Positions 34,742-44,825 are shown, numbered from the stretch's first letter. The stretch is DNA of 64,000 nucleotides from Actinomyces oris (GCF_006546825.1 NZ_VICC01000001.1:250191-314190); one strand, 5' to 3'. Notes: a model not told the origin generated them from the letters alone. Translations and numbers: made by a program.

Positions 34742-36226
34742 TCAGACCGCCAGGTCCTCCATCTCCTCGAGCTCCTTGCCCTTGGTCTCGGGTACCCGCA
34801 AGAAGACGAAGATGAGGGACAGCAGCGCAAAGACTGCGTAGAAGCCGTAGGCGAAGGTCAGGCTGATGCTGGAGAAGGTCGGGAACGTGGTGGAGATGAA
34901 GAAGTTCGCCACCCACTGGGCCGCAGCCGCCACCGCCAGCGCCCCAGCACGGATCCGGTTGGGGAACATCTCGCCCAGCAGCACCCACACGAGCGGCCCC
35001 CAGGTCGCCCCGAAAGCCACGACGAACAGGTTCGCCGCCACCAGCGCGATCGGTGACCACGGCGCCTCCAGGGTCACCTCACCACCACTGACGTTGGCGA
35101 AGGAGAAGGCCAGCGCCATGAGCCCCAGCGAGATCGTCATGAAGAACGAGCCGGCCAGCAGCATGGGCCGGCGCCCCACCTTGTCCACCAGGAGGATCGC
35201 CAGGATCGTCACCACGATGTTGGTGACCGACGTGATGACCGTGATGGTCAGGGCGTCGGACTCCTGGAAGCCCACAGTGCGCCACAGCGTCGTCGAGTAG
35301 TAGAAGATGACGTTGATGCCCACGAACTGCTGGAAGACGGACAGCAGAATACCTACCCACACGATCGGCTTGAGCCCCAGCGCTGAGCCGCGCAGGTCGG
35401 ACAGGGACTCGCGCTTCTCGGAGTCAATGGTTGAGCGGATCTCCTCGATCTTGAGGTTGACGTTGATGATTCCGGTGAAGTCGTAGAGCACCTGGGAGGC
35501 CTTGTCGTAGTCGCCGCGCGCCACCAGGAAGCGTGGGGACTCCGGCAGCCGGAAGGCGAAAAGCCCGTAGACGAGGGCCGGCACCCCCTCGGCAATGAAC
35601 ATCCACCGCCAGGCCTCCATCCCCAGCCACAGCTCCTTGGCGGCCCCGCCGGCCTGACCGGAGAACCAGGCGTCGGCCAGCAGGGAGGAGAAGATGCCGA
35701 CGACGATCGCCAGCTGCTGGAGAGAGCCCAGACGGCCGCGCACGCTCGCCGGAGAGACCTCGGCAATGTAGGCCGGGGCGATGACGGAGGCTGCCCCCAC
35801 TCCTAGGCCGCCCACCACACGCCACACGATGAAGTCGATGACGCCGAAGGCCAGTCCCGATCCGAGCGCGGAGCCCAGGAACATGACAGCGGCGATGAGC
35901 ATGACCGGCACCCGCCCCATCCGGTTAGAAACCGGCCCGGCGAACCAGGCGCCGACCGTGCAGCCAATGAGCGCCGAGGAGACGGAAAAGCCCTTGAGCG
36001 CATCGCTGAGAGCGAACTGGTCAGAGAGGGCATCGACGGCGCCATTGATGACGGCCGTGTCAAAGCCGAAGAGGAACCCGCCCAGGGCGGCGGCCACGCA
36101 GATGCCGATGATGCGAGCGTTGATGCGGCTGACGGTCGAGCCGGCCTCCTCCGAGGTCGAGGCGGGTGAGGAGGTGGCCGGCGGCAGGGAGGAAGAGGAC
36201 GGTGACGACTGAGAGGACTCTGCCAT
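34742..36226 (-). CDS. MFS sugar porter
   Basis: 494 residues, twelve transmembrane helices, sugar-porter subfamily (SP, GLUT/XylE type). Hallmarks are FGFDTAVINGA, GRLGS after AEVSPASVR, the PESPRFL loop, QQFVGINVIFYYS, VDKVGRRPML and the final PETKGKELEE. It probably imports a hexose or pentose with protons. The ATG at 36226 has AGGAAA upstream and leaves a short Ser-rich N-terminus. It is the first conserved gene beyond the defence island, convergent with higA. Confidence 0.93.
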   Translation of the reverse strand: MAESSQSSPSSSSLPPATSSPASTSEEAGSTVSRINARIIGICVAAALGGFLFGFDTAVINGAVDALSDQFALSDALKGFSVSSALIGCTVGAWFAGPVSNRMGRVPVMLIAAVMFLGSALGSGLAFGVIDFIVWRVVGGLGVGAASVIAPAYIAEVSPASVRGRLGSLQQLAIVVGIFSSLLADAWFSGQAGGAAKELWLGMEAWRWMFIAEGVPALVYGLFAFRLPESPRFLVARGDYDKASQVLYDFTGIINVNLKIEEIRSTIDSEKRESLSDLRGSALGLKPIVWVGILLSVFQQFVGINVIFYYSTTLWRTVGFQESDALTITVITSVTNIVVTILAILLVDKVGRRPMLLAGSFFMTISLGLMALAFSFANVSGGEVTLEAPWSPIALVAANLFVVAFGATWGPLVWVLLGEMFPNRIRAGALAVAAAAQWVANFFISTTFPTFSSISLTFAYGFYAVFALLSLIFVFLRVPETKGKELEEMEDLAV

Positions 36227-36335
36227 GGTGTGTTTCCTGACGTCGGAAGAGTCGCGTACGGCACCCACTTCGTGCCGCGCGGCATGGCGGACTCCCTCAG
36301 ACTACGATCGTGTCCGCCATCACAATAGTCGTTTC

Positions 36336-36545
36336 GTCCCAGTCCCGTCCCTGGCCGTGACCGGAGTGCTCGCGGGCTGTCGCAGCCCGACGGCGACACG
36401 GGAGCACGCCACCGACCTGACCGCCGCCAACCTACGGTCCCGGGGACTAGCGGCGGGCCAGGCCCTGCCGTCGGAAACGACCATCCGCCGAGTCCTGCAG
36501 GACCTGGACCCCGCAGACGCTGATGCCCACCTGAGGTCCCGGCCT
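36336..36545 (+). pseudogene. ISAs1-family transposase N-terminal scrap
   Basis: In-frame remnant with VPSLAVTGVLAGCRS and ALPSETTIRRVLQDLDP, the DDE_Tnp_1-associated N-terminal region of ISAs1 transposases. There is no DDE catalytic domain and no inverted repeats are visible. It marks an old insertion between the sugar porter and kinase genes. Confidence 0.7.
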
Positions 36546-36724
36546 TGCCTCAGCTGGCTTCAACTCCCGTCGACTTCCGCCGTCGACATCGGCAGGAGAG
36601 GGGTGCTGCTGTCTTTTTCCTGAGAGAGCCCGATCCCATGAAGACGAGGAACGGCAAAGCATCACAATGGATACAGATACCGCCTCCAGGCCTCAGCCAC
36701 TTAGTTGACTGAGATAATAGTTCC

Positions 36725-37435
36725 ATGAGCCCAACGGTTCGGGTGGGCGAAACCCCCACCCTTGTCAGCAGCCTCGTCGACCAGCTCAGGCAGCGGTTGG
36801 CGGCCGACGACGCACCCGAGCGCCTCGTCGTCGGGCTTGTGGGAGCTCCCGGTTCGGGAAAATCAACGATTGCTGCGCAGCTGGAGACCGAGCTGAAAGC
36901 GGCGGGCATCTTCGCCGGGCTGGTCGCCATGGACGGCTTCCACCTGTCCAACGCCGTCCTGGACGAGCTGGGGCGCGGCAACCGCAAGGGCGCGCCCGAC
37001 ACCTTCGACGTCGAGGGTTACCTGACGACCCTGGACCGGGTGCGGGCCGACGGCGCCCCACGGGTCCTCGTCCCGGTGTACCGGCGGGACCTCCACGAGT
37101 CCGTGGCAGCCGGAAGCATCGTGAGCGGGACCGGCGTCGTCGTCACCGAGGGCAACTATCTCGCGCTCGAGACACGCGGTTGGGGCGCGGCGCGCGAGCG
37201 AATCGACCTGCTCATCCACATTGACGTGCCCGAGGAGGTGCTCGTGCTGCGACTCATCAACCGGCACGAGGACTTCGGCAAGAACCCGTTAGCAGCCGGC
37301 CACTGGGTACGCACCGTTGACCTGCCCAACGCGCGCCTCATCGCCACGAGCGTCCACCGCTGCGACGAGGTATGGCGTGAGCCCGAGGACGAGCCCGACT
37401 CCGACGACGTCGACACTGACGACGAGCTCGAATAA
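36725..37435 (+). CDS. Nucleoside/nucleotide kinase-family P-loop protein
   Basis: 236 residues. A P-loop kinase of the uridine kinase/pantothenate kinase-like group (also seen as FrcK-type proteins). Walker A is VGAPGSGKST, Walker B/base site is AMDGFHLSNAVLDELGRGNRKGAP, with a VTEGNYLAL motif and a C-terminal Asp/Glu-rich tail. It probably phosphorylates a sugar or nucleoside. It lies upstream of, and on the same strand as, the BASS transporter gene with a ~125-bp gap. The substrate is not identifiable from sequence. Confidence 0.85.
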   Translation: MSPTVRVGETPTLVSSLVDQLRQRLAADDAPERLVVGLVGAPGSGKSTIAAQLETELKAAGIFAGLVAMDGFHLSNAVLDELGRGNRKGAPDTFDVEGYLTTLDRVRADGAPRVLVPVYRRDLHESVAAGSIVSGTGVVVTEGNYLALETRGWGAARERIDLLIHIDVPEEVLVLRLINRHEDFGKNPLAAGHWVRTVDLPNARLIATSVHRCDEVWREPEDEPDSDDVDTDDELE

Positions 37436-37559
37436 CGCCTCAGGCCTCGGAACCTGAAGCGTGTCCGTACGATGGACTGAGACGGCGACGTATCACTCCT
37501 CGGACTATTGTCGCCGGGCGTATCCCCGCTGATGCTCCACCAATGATCCGAGGCATCCC

Positions 37560-38654
37560 ATGACAGCCCCCACCGACACCAACACCGCACCGCGCTCCAA
37601 GGAGTCCACGGGCGCGGCCCCCGACGTCGAGGCTTCCGCCGACGCGGCCTCCGAGAAGAGACAGGACCGCAGCGCCCGCATCGCGGTGACGGTCTTCCCG
37701 CTCATCATGTTCGGCGCCTTCCTCGCCGCCTTCTTCTCACCCTCCACCTTCGTGCCGCTGGCCGGTTACATGACACCGTTGCTGGCCGTCACGATGCTGG
37801 GGATGGGGATGACCCTGTCCATCCCGGACTTCACGATGATCGCCCGTCACCCGAAGCCGGTCATTCTGGGCGTGCTCAGCCAGTACGCGATCATGCCGCT
37901 GGTGGGCTGGAGCGTAGCGAACCTGCTGCCGCTGCCCCCCGAGCTCAAGGTCGGCATCATCCTCATCGGCTGCGTGCCCGGGGGGACGACGTCGAACGTG
38001 GTCAGCTACCTGGCCAAGGGCAACACGGCCCTTTCAGTGTCGATGACCGCCTTCTCCACGATGCTCGCCCCTATCGTCACCCCGCTGCTGACCCTGTGGC
38101 TGGCCGGAACCTACATGCAGGTACCGGCCGGGTCGATGGCACTGTCGATCGTGCAGATCGTGCTGCTGCCGGTGGGTGCGGGCCTGGCCTGCAATGTCTT
38201 CTTCCACCGGCAGGTGGCGCGGATCCAGCCGGCGATGCCGTGGGTCTCGGTTGTGGCGATCGCCGCGGTGGTGGCGGCCGTGGCCTCCAAGAGTCAGCCG
38301 CTCATCGCCACCGCGGGGCCGCTCATGTTCGCCGCAATCGCCTTGGAGAATGCAACCGGCTACGCCCTGGGCTACGCCGTGGCGCGAGCCTTCGGCGTCT
38401 CGCGGGCCGACCGCCGCACGATCGGTATCGAGGTGGGCCTGCAGAATGCCGGGCTCGGTTCAACGCTCGCCCTGCAGTACCTGAGCGCGGCAGTGGCCGC
38501 ACCCTGCGCGGTGGCGACCTTCTGGCACACGATCACCGGTTCCCTGCTGGCCATGTACTGGCGCCTGCGCGGGTTCCCGGCCGGCGAGGATCCGCACGCC
38601 ACCGTGCGCGAGTTGCGCCGCCGCGCCGAGGAGTCCTCGGCTGCAGCCGGCTAA
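37560..38654 (+). CDS. Bile acid:sodium symporter (BASS) family transporter
   Basis: 364 residues, ten predicted membrane helices after a ~45-residue hydrophilic N-terminus. BASS markers are MLGMGMTLSIPDF, GCVPGGTTSNVVSYLAKGN (helix-crossover motif) and IGIEVGLQNAGLGSTLA. Bacterial members carry small organic acids such as pantoate or glycolate with sodium rather than bile acids; the cargo is unknown. ATG at 37560. Confidence 0.9.
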   Translation: MTAPTDTNTAPRSKESTGAAPDVEASADAASEKRQDRSARIAVTVFPLIMFGAFLAAFFSPSTFVPLAGYMTPLLAVTMLGMGMTLSIPDFTMIARHPKPVILGVLSQYAIMPLVGWSVANLLPLPPELKVGIILIGCVPGGTTSNVVSYLAKGNTALSVSMTAFSTMLAPIVTPLLTLWLAGTYMQVPAGSMALSIVQIVLLPVGAGLACNVFFHRQVARIQPAMPWVSVVAIAAVVAAVASKSQPLIATAGPLMFAAIALENATGYALGYAVARAFGVSRADRRTIGIEVGLQNAGLGSTLALQYLSAAVAAPCAVATFWHTITGSLLAMYWRLRGFPAGEDPHATVRELRRRAEESSAAAG

Positions 38655-38828
38655 TGGCGCTGCAAGAAGGGGTGGAAACGTGTGACCTATGCCGCTATTG
38701 CCAACAACGGCCGCAACTGCTGGCAATACCTACAAGTCTGACGTACAGTTGGTGTGCCGCCGCGTTACGGCGCGGAGAGGAAGTAAGCGCCGGTGCACCC
38801 GTGTCGTCATGTGGGCCCGGCGTTCGCG

Positions 38829-39410
38829 CTACCTACGGGGATCAATACGCTCAACCCACACACGGTCAGCGATCATGCTCCAGTTATCGCCAGCATCTGA
38901 GCCGGCCCAATGATCGCCCAGTGCTCCGATCACCTGATCAGGAACCCATAGGTGCTTATCTTCATGACCAAACCTGTGAGTCAAACGAAATCCCGACGTC
39001 AACACCTTATTACGCTGAGCTAAGGCAATCGTCCTCTTGTCCTTTTCATCCTGAGTTTGCTGCCTTCTTTCGAGGATAAGTGAATCCACACCAAAATCCC
39101 CTTCAAGCATCACACTTAAACAGTGCAACGCCTGCTGCCTAGCACGCTCCTCACCCTTCCCCTCGGGAATAGGGGAGGCTGCAACGACAAGATATTTTGC
39201 ATTATGCTCACTGATAGTCTCACAGACCGCTCGCTTCGTGCGAGGTGTATGATCTCTCCAATGTAGTTTTCCACCTTGACGCACATACACAGAGAGCGCA
39301 TCAGCAAGATCGGATTGATCTTCATCTGCAATATATGTGCCTAGAAAATACACCGACTCAGAGACACCAGAGCGGCGAACACTCTCATCCCCGTAGGCAA
39401 CGCGGCCCAC
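38829..39410 (-). CDS. DUF3800-like protein
   Basis: 193 residues. The N-terminus VAYGDESVRRSG, with an acidic pair after a beta strand, and the late WVPDQVIGALGDHW resemble DUF3800 proteins, a predicted RNase H-fold family common in phage-defence islands. The gene looks short for that family and lower in GC than its neighbours. It lies between the BASS transporter and nrdE and is probably transcribed alone. The family assignment is tentative. Confidence 0.55.
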   Translation of the reverse strand: MGRVAYGDESVRRSGVSESVYFLGTYIADEDQSDLADALSVYVRQGGKLHWRDHTPRTKRAVCETISEHNAKYLVVAASPIPEGKGEERARQQALHCLSVMLEGDFGVDSLILERRQQTQDEKDKRTIALAQRNKVLTSGFRLTHRFGHEDKHLWVPDQVIGALGDHWAGSDAGDNWSMIADRVWVERIDPRR

Positions 39411-39454
39411 TCAAGATCCTTTCCACTTCCTTAAAGAGGCCCACCAACTCCGGC

Positions 39455-41611
39455 TCACAGCATGCAGGAGACGCAGCCCTCGACCTCGGTCCCGGTCAGG
39501 GCGGCCTGACGCAGGCGGATGTAGTAGAGGGTCTTGATGCCCTTGCGCCAGGCGTAGATCTGGGCTCGGTTGACGTCGCGGGTGGTGGCCGTGTCCGGGA
39601 AGAACAGCGTGAGGCTCAGCCCCTGGTCGACGTGCTGGGTGGCCACGGCGTAGGTGTCGATGATCTTCTCCGGGCCGATCTCGTAGGCGTCCTGGTAGTA
39701 CTCGAGGTTGTCATTCGTCATGAAGGGCGCCGGGTAGTAGACGCGGCCAATCTTGCCCTCCTTGCGGATCTCCACCTTGGCCACGATCGGGTGGATCGAG
39801 GAGGTGGAGTTGTTGATGTAGGAGATCGAGCCGGTGGGCGGCACGGCCTGCAGGTTGCGGTTGTACAGGCCGCCCTTCTTGATCTTCTCCGCCAGCTCGG
39901 CCCAGTCCTCACGCGTGGGAACGTGCACGCTGGAGGCCGCGAAGATCTCCTTGACGCGCTCGGTGACCGGTACGAAGTCCTGGGTCACGTACTTCTCGAA
40001 GAACTCGCCGCTGGCGTAGGTCGAGTCCTCGAAGCCCACGAAGCTCTCCCCGCGCTCCACGGCCATCTCGTTCGACGCCGTCAGGGCGGCGAACAGGACG
40101 CTGGCGAAGTAGACGTTGGTGAAGTCCAGGCCCTCCTCGGAGCCGTAGTGGATGCGCTCGCGCGCCAGGAAGCCATGGAGGTTCATCTGCCCTAGGCCAA
40201 TGGCGTGCGACTCGTGGTTGCCCCGGTCGATGGAGGGCACGCTGGGCAGGTGGGTCTGGTCGCTGACGGCGGTCAGGCCGCGCACAGCGGTGCGGATCGT
40301 GCGGGCGAAGTCCGGGGAGTCCATCGTCTTGGCGATGTTGAGGCTGCCCAGGTTGCAGGAGATGTCCTTGCCCACGTGGGCGTAGGTGAGGTCCTCGTTG
40401 AGCTCGCTGGGCTCGGAGACCTGAAGGATCTCGGAGCACAGGTTGGACATGACGACCTTGCCCTTGATGGGGTTGGCCTTGTTGACCGTGTCCTCGAACA
40501 TGACGTACGGGTAGCCGGACTCGAACTGGATTTCGGCCAGAGTCTGGAAGAAGGTGCGGGCGTTGATCTTCTTCTTCTTGATGCGCCCGTCGTCCACCAT
40601 CTCGCGGTACTTCTCAGTGACGTTGATGTCCGCGAAGGGCATGCCGTAGACGCGCTCGACGTCGTAGGGGCTGAAGAGGTACATGTCCTCGTTGTTGCGG
40701 GCCAGCTCGAAGGTGATGTCCGGGATGACGACGCCCAGCGAGAGGGTCTTGATGCGGATCTTCTCGTCGGCGTTCTCACGCTTGGTGTCCAGGAAGCGCA
40801 TGATGTCGGGGTGGTGGGCGTGCAGGTAGACCGCCCCCGCACCCTGGCGGGCCCCGAGCTGGTTGGCGTAGGAGAAGGAGTCCTCCAGCAGCTTCATGAC
40901 GGGGATGACGCCGCTGGACTGGTTCTCGATGCGCTTGATGGGGGCGCCCATCTCCCGCAGGTTGCTCAGCAGGAGGGCCACTCCCCCGCCGCGCTTGGAC
41001 AGCTGGAGGGCGGAGTTGATACCGCGGGCGATCGACTCCATGTTGTCCTCGATACGCACCAGGAAACAGGAGACGGGCTCGCCACGCTGGGCCTTGCCCT
41101 CGTTGAGGAAGGTGGGGGTGGCCGGCTGGAAGCGGCCGGACATCATCTCGTCGACGAGGTCGAGGGCCAGCTGCTCGTCGCCGTCGGCCAGTGTGAGGGC
41201 CACCATGGTGACACGGTCCTCGAAGCGCTCCAGGTAGCGCTTCCCGTCGAAGGTCTTGAGCGTGTAGGACGTGTAGTACTTGAAGGCTCCCAGGAAGGTC
41301 TCGAAGCGGAACTTGTGTGCGTAGGCGGCTTTGAAGGCGGACTTGACGAACTCCGGGGAGTACTTGTCCAGGATGTGGCCCTCGTAGTAGCCCTCCTCGA
41401 CCAGGTACTCGAGCTTCTCCTCCAGGTCGTGGAAGAAGACCGTGTTCTGGTTGACGTGCTGGAGGAAGTACTGCCGGGCCGCCTCGTGGTCGGCATCGAA
41501 CTGGATCCTGCCGTTCGCGTCGTAGAGGTTCAGCTTCGCGTTGAGCGCGTGGTAGTCCAGCTCCGGGGAGGACACGGTCTCAGAGCCGGTGTCCGTCAGC
41601 GTGTCTGCCAA
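39455..41611 (-). CDS. nrdE: Ribonucleotide reductase class Ib, alpha subunit
   Basis: 718 residues, class Ib length without the N-terminal ATP cone. Catalytic features are [20 protein letters not shown] (first active-site Cys), NLCSEILQ (thiyl-radical Cys), [11 protein letters not shown], and the mobile C-terminal Cys pair EGCVSCML used by thioredoxin-like NrdH. The start overlaps nrdI by 16 bases. It reduces NDPs to dNDPs with NrdF, which is encoded about 18 kb away. Confidence 0.97.
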   Translation of the reverse strand: MADTLTDTGSETVSSPELDYHALNAKLNLYDANGRIQFDADHEAARQYFLQHVNQNTVFFHDLEEKLEYLVEEGYYEGHILDKYSPEFVKSAFKAAYAHKFRFETFLGAFKYYTSYTLKTFDGKRYLERFEDRVTMVALTLADGDEQLALDLVDEMMSGRFQPATPTFLNEGKAQRGEPVSCFLVRIEDNMESIARGINSALQLSKRGGGVALLLSNLREMGAPIKRIENQSSGVIPVMKLLEDSFSYANQLGARQGAGAVYLHAHHPDIMRFLDTKRENADEKIRIKTLSLGVVIPDITFELARNNEDMYLFSPYDVERVYGMPFADINVTEKYREMVDDGRIKKKKINARTFFQTLAEIQFESGYPYVMFEDTVNKANPIKGKVVMSNLCSEILQVSEPSELNEDLTYAHVGKDISCNLGSLNIAKTMDSPDFARTIRTAVRGLTAVSDQTHLPSVPSIDRGNHESHAIGLGQMNLHGFLARERIHYGSEEGLDFTNVYFASVLFAALTASNEMAVERGESFVGFEDSTYASGEFFEKYVTQDFVPVTERVKEIFAASSVHVPTREDWAELAEKIKKGGLYNRNLQAVPPTGSISYINNSTSSIHPIVAKVEIRKEGKIGRVYYPAPFMTNDNLEYYQDAYEIGPEKIIDTYAVATQHVDQGLSLTLFFPDTATTRDVNRAQIYAWRKGIKTLYYIRLRQAALTGTEVEGCVSCML

Positions 41612-42006
41612 AAGTTTTCCAATCCTTCTTTGACGCGTGCGACGTCCGTGGGGGTGCCGAGCAGCTCATAGCGGTACAGGAACGGCACCCCCAACTTGCT
41701 GGCGATGATGTCACCCGCCAGGCAGTAGGCCTGGCCGAAGTTGGTGTTGCCCGAGGCGATGACGCCCCGGCACAGGGCCCGGTTGTCCGGGTTGTTGAGG
41801 AAGGCGATGACCTGCTTGGGCACCGCCCCCTTGACGGAGCCGCCACCGTAGGTGGGCACGACCAGGACGTACTCCTCATCCACGGTCAGCGGCGACTCCG
41901 TGCGCCTCAGGGGGATGCGCGCCGTCGGGAAGCCGAGCTTACCCACGAATCGGTGCGTGTTCTCCGAGGTGGAGGAGAAGTAGACCAGCAGAGGCCCGCT
42001 ACTCAC
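41596..42006 (-). CDS. nrdI: NrdI flavodoxin-like protein
   Basis: 136 residues. Flavodoxin fold with [15 protein letters not shown] at the phosphate loop and VPTYGGGS at the flavin ring. NrdI supplies the oxidant for assembly of the dimanganese tyrosyl-radical cofactor in NrdF. GTG start at 42006, a few bases beyond the nrdH stop; its end overlaps nrdE, giving a tight nrdHIE operon. Confidence 0.93.
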   Translation of the reverse strand: MSSGPLLVYFSSTSENTHRFVGKLGFPTARIPLRRTESPLTVDEEYVLVVPTYGGGSVKGAVPKQVIAFLNNPDNRALCRGVIASGNTNFGQAYCLAGDIIASKLGVPFLYRYELLGTPTDVARVKEGLENFWQTR

Positions 42007-42023
42007 GGCGCGCCCCCGCGGCC

Positions 42024-42269
42024 TCAGACCGCGACGGACTCGACGGCCAGGGCGAGGGTCTTGATCTTGTCCGGGCGGAAGCCGGACCAGTGGTCCTCTC
42101 CGGCGACGACGACGGGAGCCTGGGCGTACCCCAGGGACTTGACCTGCTCGAGGGCCTGGGCGTCCAAGGAGATGTCCACCGTCTCGTAGGACAGGCCGGC
42201 CTTGTCCATGGCACGGTAGGTGGCCGTGCACTGGACGCAGTTGGGCTTGCTGTAGATGGTGATCGCCAT
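42024..42269 (-). CDS. nrdH: NrdH glutaredoxin-like electron donor
   Basis: 81 residues. Redox motif CVQC near the N-terminus ([10 protein letters not shown]) and the cis-Pro region QAPVVV, typical of NrdH, the thioredoxin-like reductant of class Ib ribonucleotide reductases. ATG at 42269 with AGGAAGAG upstream. First gene of nrdHIE. Confidence 0.95.
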   Translation of the reverse strand: MAITIYSKPNCVQCTATYRAMDKAGLSYETVDISLDAQALEQVKSLGYAQAPVVVAGEDHWSGFRPDKIKTLALAVESVAV

Positions 42270-42388
42270 GTCCGTCTCTTCCTCAGGATCGGGTGGCGGT
42301 GACTGCGGCCCATCCCCGAACAGGGACTGCGCCGGCGGCACCACACGCTTGTCATTCACGGGAGGCCAGAACGGCCCCGCAAAGCAAG

Positions 42389-42436
42389 ACACTACCCCTT
42401 GGGGTGATCCGGGTCCATCACCCCAAGATGCTGTGT
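42389..42436 (-). promoter_or_regulatory. Candidate tandem NrdR boxes
   Basis: Box 1 ACACTACCCCTTGGGG (42389-42404) and box 2 CCCCAAGATGCTGTGT (42421-42436) each partly match the NrdR consensus ACACWATATWTWGTGT. They start 32 bases apart, the three-turn spacing expected for cooperative NrdR binding, 120-167 bases before nrdH. NrdR is the general repressor of ribonucleotide reductase operons. Confidence 0.5.
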
Positions 42437-42890
42437 CTAACGTGGCCCTGTGCACACCACCCCTCCCCTCTGTGGAAAACCTTGACCTCTCTGTGGGCGG
42501 CTGGTGGAGACAGTCCGTGAGCACCCCGCCAGAGGCCCTCGACCCCATCCCCGCAATCCGCACAACGATGGTCCTACACGGGTACGACATCTATTCGCGA
42601 GCCTTAACCACAGGCAGGGCCGGTCGCCGTCGGCGCTCTACCCCCAGCCCTGGGGACGGAGACGCAGAATTCACCCCCTCAGACACGCCTGTTCGGCGTG
42701 TCGCCACATCCAGCGAACACCCAGCAAGCAGTCGAGACCGAAAGTAGCTGAAGGCGATTGTTCCGACCAGCACCTCACACCTACAACACGAAGCCGGGAG
42801 ACGCCGCGGGACGCAAGGAGGCCGTTCAGGGTATGCAGCCTCACACCGAGCACGAGACCGACGCCCTAGCATGATTTATATAGGCGGACA

Positions 42891-42914
42891 TATTGTTATG
42901 TTATCGTAACAATA
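42891..42914. promoter_or_regulatory. Palindromic operator candidate of the DUF4956-VTC operon
   Basis: TATTGTTATG-TTAT-CGTAACAATA: 10-base arms with one mismatch and a 4-base centre, 35 bp before the DUF4956 ATG, within an unusually AT-rich patch that includes ATTTATATAG just upstream. This is a plausible repressor or activator site; the binding protein is unknown. Confidence 0.5.
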
Positions 42915-42949
42915 CGGTTCCCGGCCCGCCTCTCCCCAAGGACATCCTC

Positions 42950-43816
42950 ATGCAGCAGGTGTTGAACGATCTACCACTGACACTGGCCTACATCGGTGCC
43001 GACCTGGTGGCGCTCGCCATCCTGGTCGGGGCCCTCTATATTCCGCGCCACGGGCGCCGAGACCTCGTGGCCGCCTACATCGGCGTCAATGTGGGCGTCC
43101 TGGCCGTCACCCTGCTGCTGTCAACGAGCGACAACGTCGGAGCGGGCCTGGGCCTGGGGCTCTTCGGCGTCCTGTCCATCATCCGTCTGCGCTCCTCCTC
43201 CCTGGCCCAAGGGGAGGTGGCCTACTTCTTCGCGGCCCTGGCCCTGGGCCTGCTCGGCGGCATCAAGACCCACCTCATCATCGTCGCCATCCTCATGGCC
43301 CTCCTCCTCGCCTCGCTGTGGGTGGGGGACCACCCGGCGCTCATGCGCCACAACCGCAACCAGGTCGTCACCCTTGACCGGGCCATCAGCGACGAGAACG
43401 AGCTCATCACCGAGCTCGAGGACCTGCTCGGCGCCCAGGTGCGCAGCGTTGACCTCAAGAGCCTGGACCTGGTCAATGACACCACCATCGTCGAGGTCCA
43501 CTACCGGCTGCGTCCTCGCTCCCGCGCAGCCAGGCCCGCTCAGCCACCGGCCGCCCAGGTGCAGCAGGAGAAGGTGGTGCAGGGTCCCCACCTGGTCCGG
43601 GAGGCTCCGCCTCAGGCCCCCGTTCAGGCCGCTACTCAGGCTCAGCCCGCTAGTCAGCAACTCTGGCCCGAGGCCCCCGTGGCCGACAGCGCCGCGAGAG
43701 CAGCCACCGCCCCACCCCGGTACGACTGGATCACCGGCCACCGCCGGCAGCACGCCTCCCAGCAGCACGCTCAGGTGGGCAACCCTCCGTCCATGGTGCA
43801 GCCCCGCTACAACTGA
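42950..43816 (+). CDS. DUF4956 membrane protein, copy 1
   Basis: 288 residues. About four to five membrane helices lie in residues 11-125 (AYIGADLVALAILVGALY, GVNVGVLAVTLLL, LFGVLSIIRLRS, VAYFFAALALGLLGG). A cytoplasmic ferredoxin-like domain follows (LEDLLGAQVRSVDLKSLDLVNDTTIVEV), then a Pro/Gln/Ala-rich tail. DUF4956 proteins are habitually encoded next to VTC-domain proteins. The ATG at 42950 with AAGGAC is preferred over an upstream in-frame ATG. First gene of a five-gene operon containing a second, similar pair. Confidence 0.85.
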   Translation: MQQVLNDLPLTLAYIGADLVALAILVGALYIPRHGRRDLVAAYIGVNVGVLAVTLLLSTSDNVGAGLGLGLFGVLSIIRLRSSSLAQGEVAYFFAALALGLLGGIKTHLIIVAILMALLLASLWVGDHPALMRHNRNQVVTLDRAISDENELITELEDLLGAQVRSVDLKSLDLVNDTTIVEVHYRLRPRSRAARPAQPPAAQVQQEKVVQGPHLVREAPPQAPVQAATQAQPASQQLWPEAPVADSAARAATAPPRYDWITGHRRQHASQQHAQVGNPPSMVQPRYN

Positions 43817-44003
43817 CCCAGCCGGCCCGCCTCACCTGCGGCGCCACCGCGTCAACGCCGCGTCAACGCCGCGCACCCAGCACATCCAGTGCACCCATCG
43901 TGCGCCCGTCACGCGGCCACCTCCTCCCCACACCACCGCCACCGCTGCTGCCCGGCAGCACCGGCCCCACCTCGCCACTGCCGACCCCGGAAAGGACTGC
44001 ACC

Positions 44004-44825
44004 GTGCTGAACACCAACGGCATCAACACGATCACCCTCACCGAGCTCAACTCCGAGGCAAGTCTCCTGACTCGCATGGACCGCAAGTACCTAGTGCCCC
44101 CGGGCGACACCCAGCACGTCATCAGCCACCTGGCCCCGCGGGCCCGGGTCCTCCAGATCGACGGCCTGCGCCACTTCCGCTACGCCTCGACCTACTTCGA
44201 CACCCCGGGGCTGGAGGCCTTCATGCTCACGGCCCGCAAGCGCCGTCGGCGTTACAAGATCCGCACCCGCACCTACCTGGACTCCGGCCTGTGCTTCCTG
44301 GAGGTCAAGACCAACGGGTCGCGCGAGGCCACGGTCAAGGACCGCTTCAAGTACGACCCCGACGACGCCGACCGCATCACGCCCGACGGTCACCTGTTCG
44401 TCATCGAGCGCCTCGTGGAGTCCGGCACCTGCACCCCCGACGAGGCGCGCACGATCGCCGATGCCCTCGTCCCGGTCATGGACTCCACCTACAGCCGCAC
44501 CACCCTGCACCTGCCCCACGACGAGGCCCGCGCCACCTTCGACACCCAGCTCACCTGGGACCTGTTCGGCCCTGACGGCAAGCGCCTCGAACGGGGTGTC
44601 TCCGTGGGCCACCTCAACGTCGTCGAGACGAAGAACCCCTCCACGGCCTCCCCCACGGACCGCCTCCTGTGGCACCAGGGGCACCGGCCGGCCCGCATCT
44701 CGAAGTACGCCACCGGCATGGCCCTGTTGCACGGGAAACTGCCCACTAACCGGTGGAACCGCACCATCAAGCGGAACCTGGGGCGCTACTGGCGTCAGGT
44801 CCAGTCGCGCCAGCTCGCGGCCTGA
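44004..44825 (+). CDS. VTC-domain protein (polyphosphate polymerase-like), copy 1
   Basis: 273 residues. The single VTC domain resembles the catalytic tunnel of yeast Vtc4 (CYTH/triphosphate tunnel metalloenzyme superfamily). It shows DRKYLVP (26-32), the basic RKRRRRYKIRTR, FLEVK (98-102), VVETKNP (206-212) and RISKYATGM (about 231-239). These Lys, Arg and Glu residues are the type that bind polyphosphate and divalent metal. There is no SPX domain, so control differs from the yeast complex. GTG at 44004 after GGAAAGGAC. It probably works with the DUF4956 membrane protein on polyphosphate or another anionic polymer. Confidence 0.88.
   Translation: MLNTNGINTITLTELNSEASLLTRMDRKYLVPPGDTQHVISHLAPRARVLQIDGLRHFRYASTYFDTPGLEAFMLTARKRRRRYKIRTRTYLDSGLCFLEVKTNGSREATVKDRFKYDPDDADRITPDGHLFVIERLVESGTCTPDEARTIADALVPVMDSTYSRTTLHLPHDEARATFDTQLTWDLFGPDGKRLERGVSVGHLNVVETKNPSTASPTDRLLWHQGHRPARISKYATGMALLHGKLPTNRWNRTIKRNLGRYWRQVQSRQLAA

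Larger units (their letters stand above)
42270..42949. other. Divergent intergenic region between nrdH and DUF4956 operon
   Basis: 680 bases with no credible gene. It contains candidate NrdR boxes near nrdH and an AT-rich promoter/operator segment near the DUF4956 gene. A weak DnaA-like TGTGGAAAA lies at about 42471. Confidence 0.6.

Noticed and set aside
42591-42872. 93-codon minus-strand frame between nrdH and the DUF4956 operon
   Set aside because: No ribosome site, no family character and atypical composition; treated as non-coding.
42996-44825. 609-residue plus-strand frame joining DUF4956 and VTC coding DNA
   Set aside because: Its first ~340 codons read DUF4956 out of frame; the VTC protein starts at GTG 44004 with its own ribosome site.
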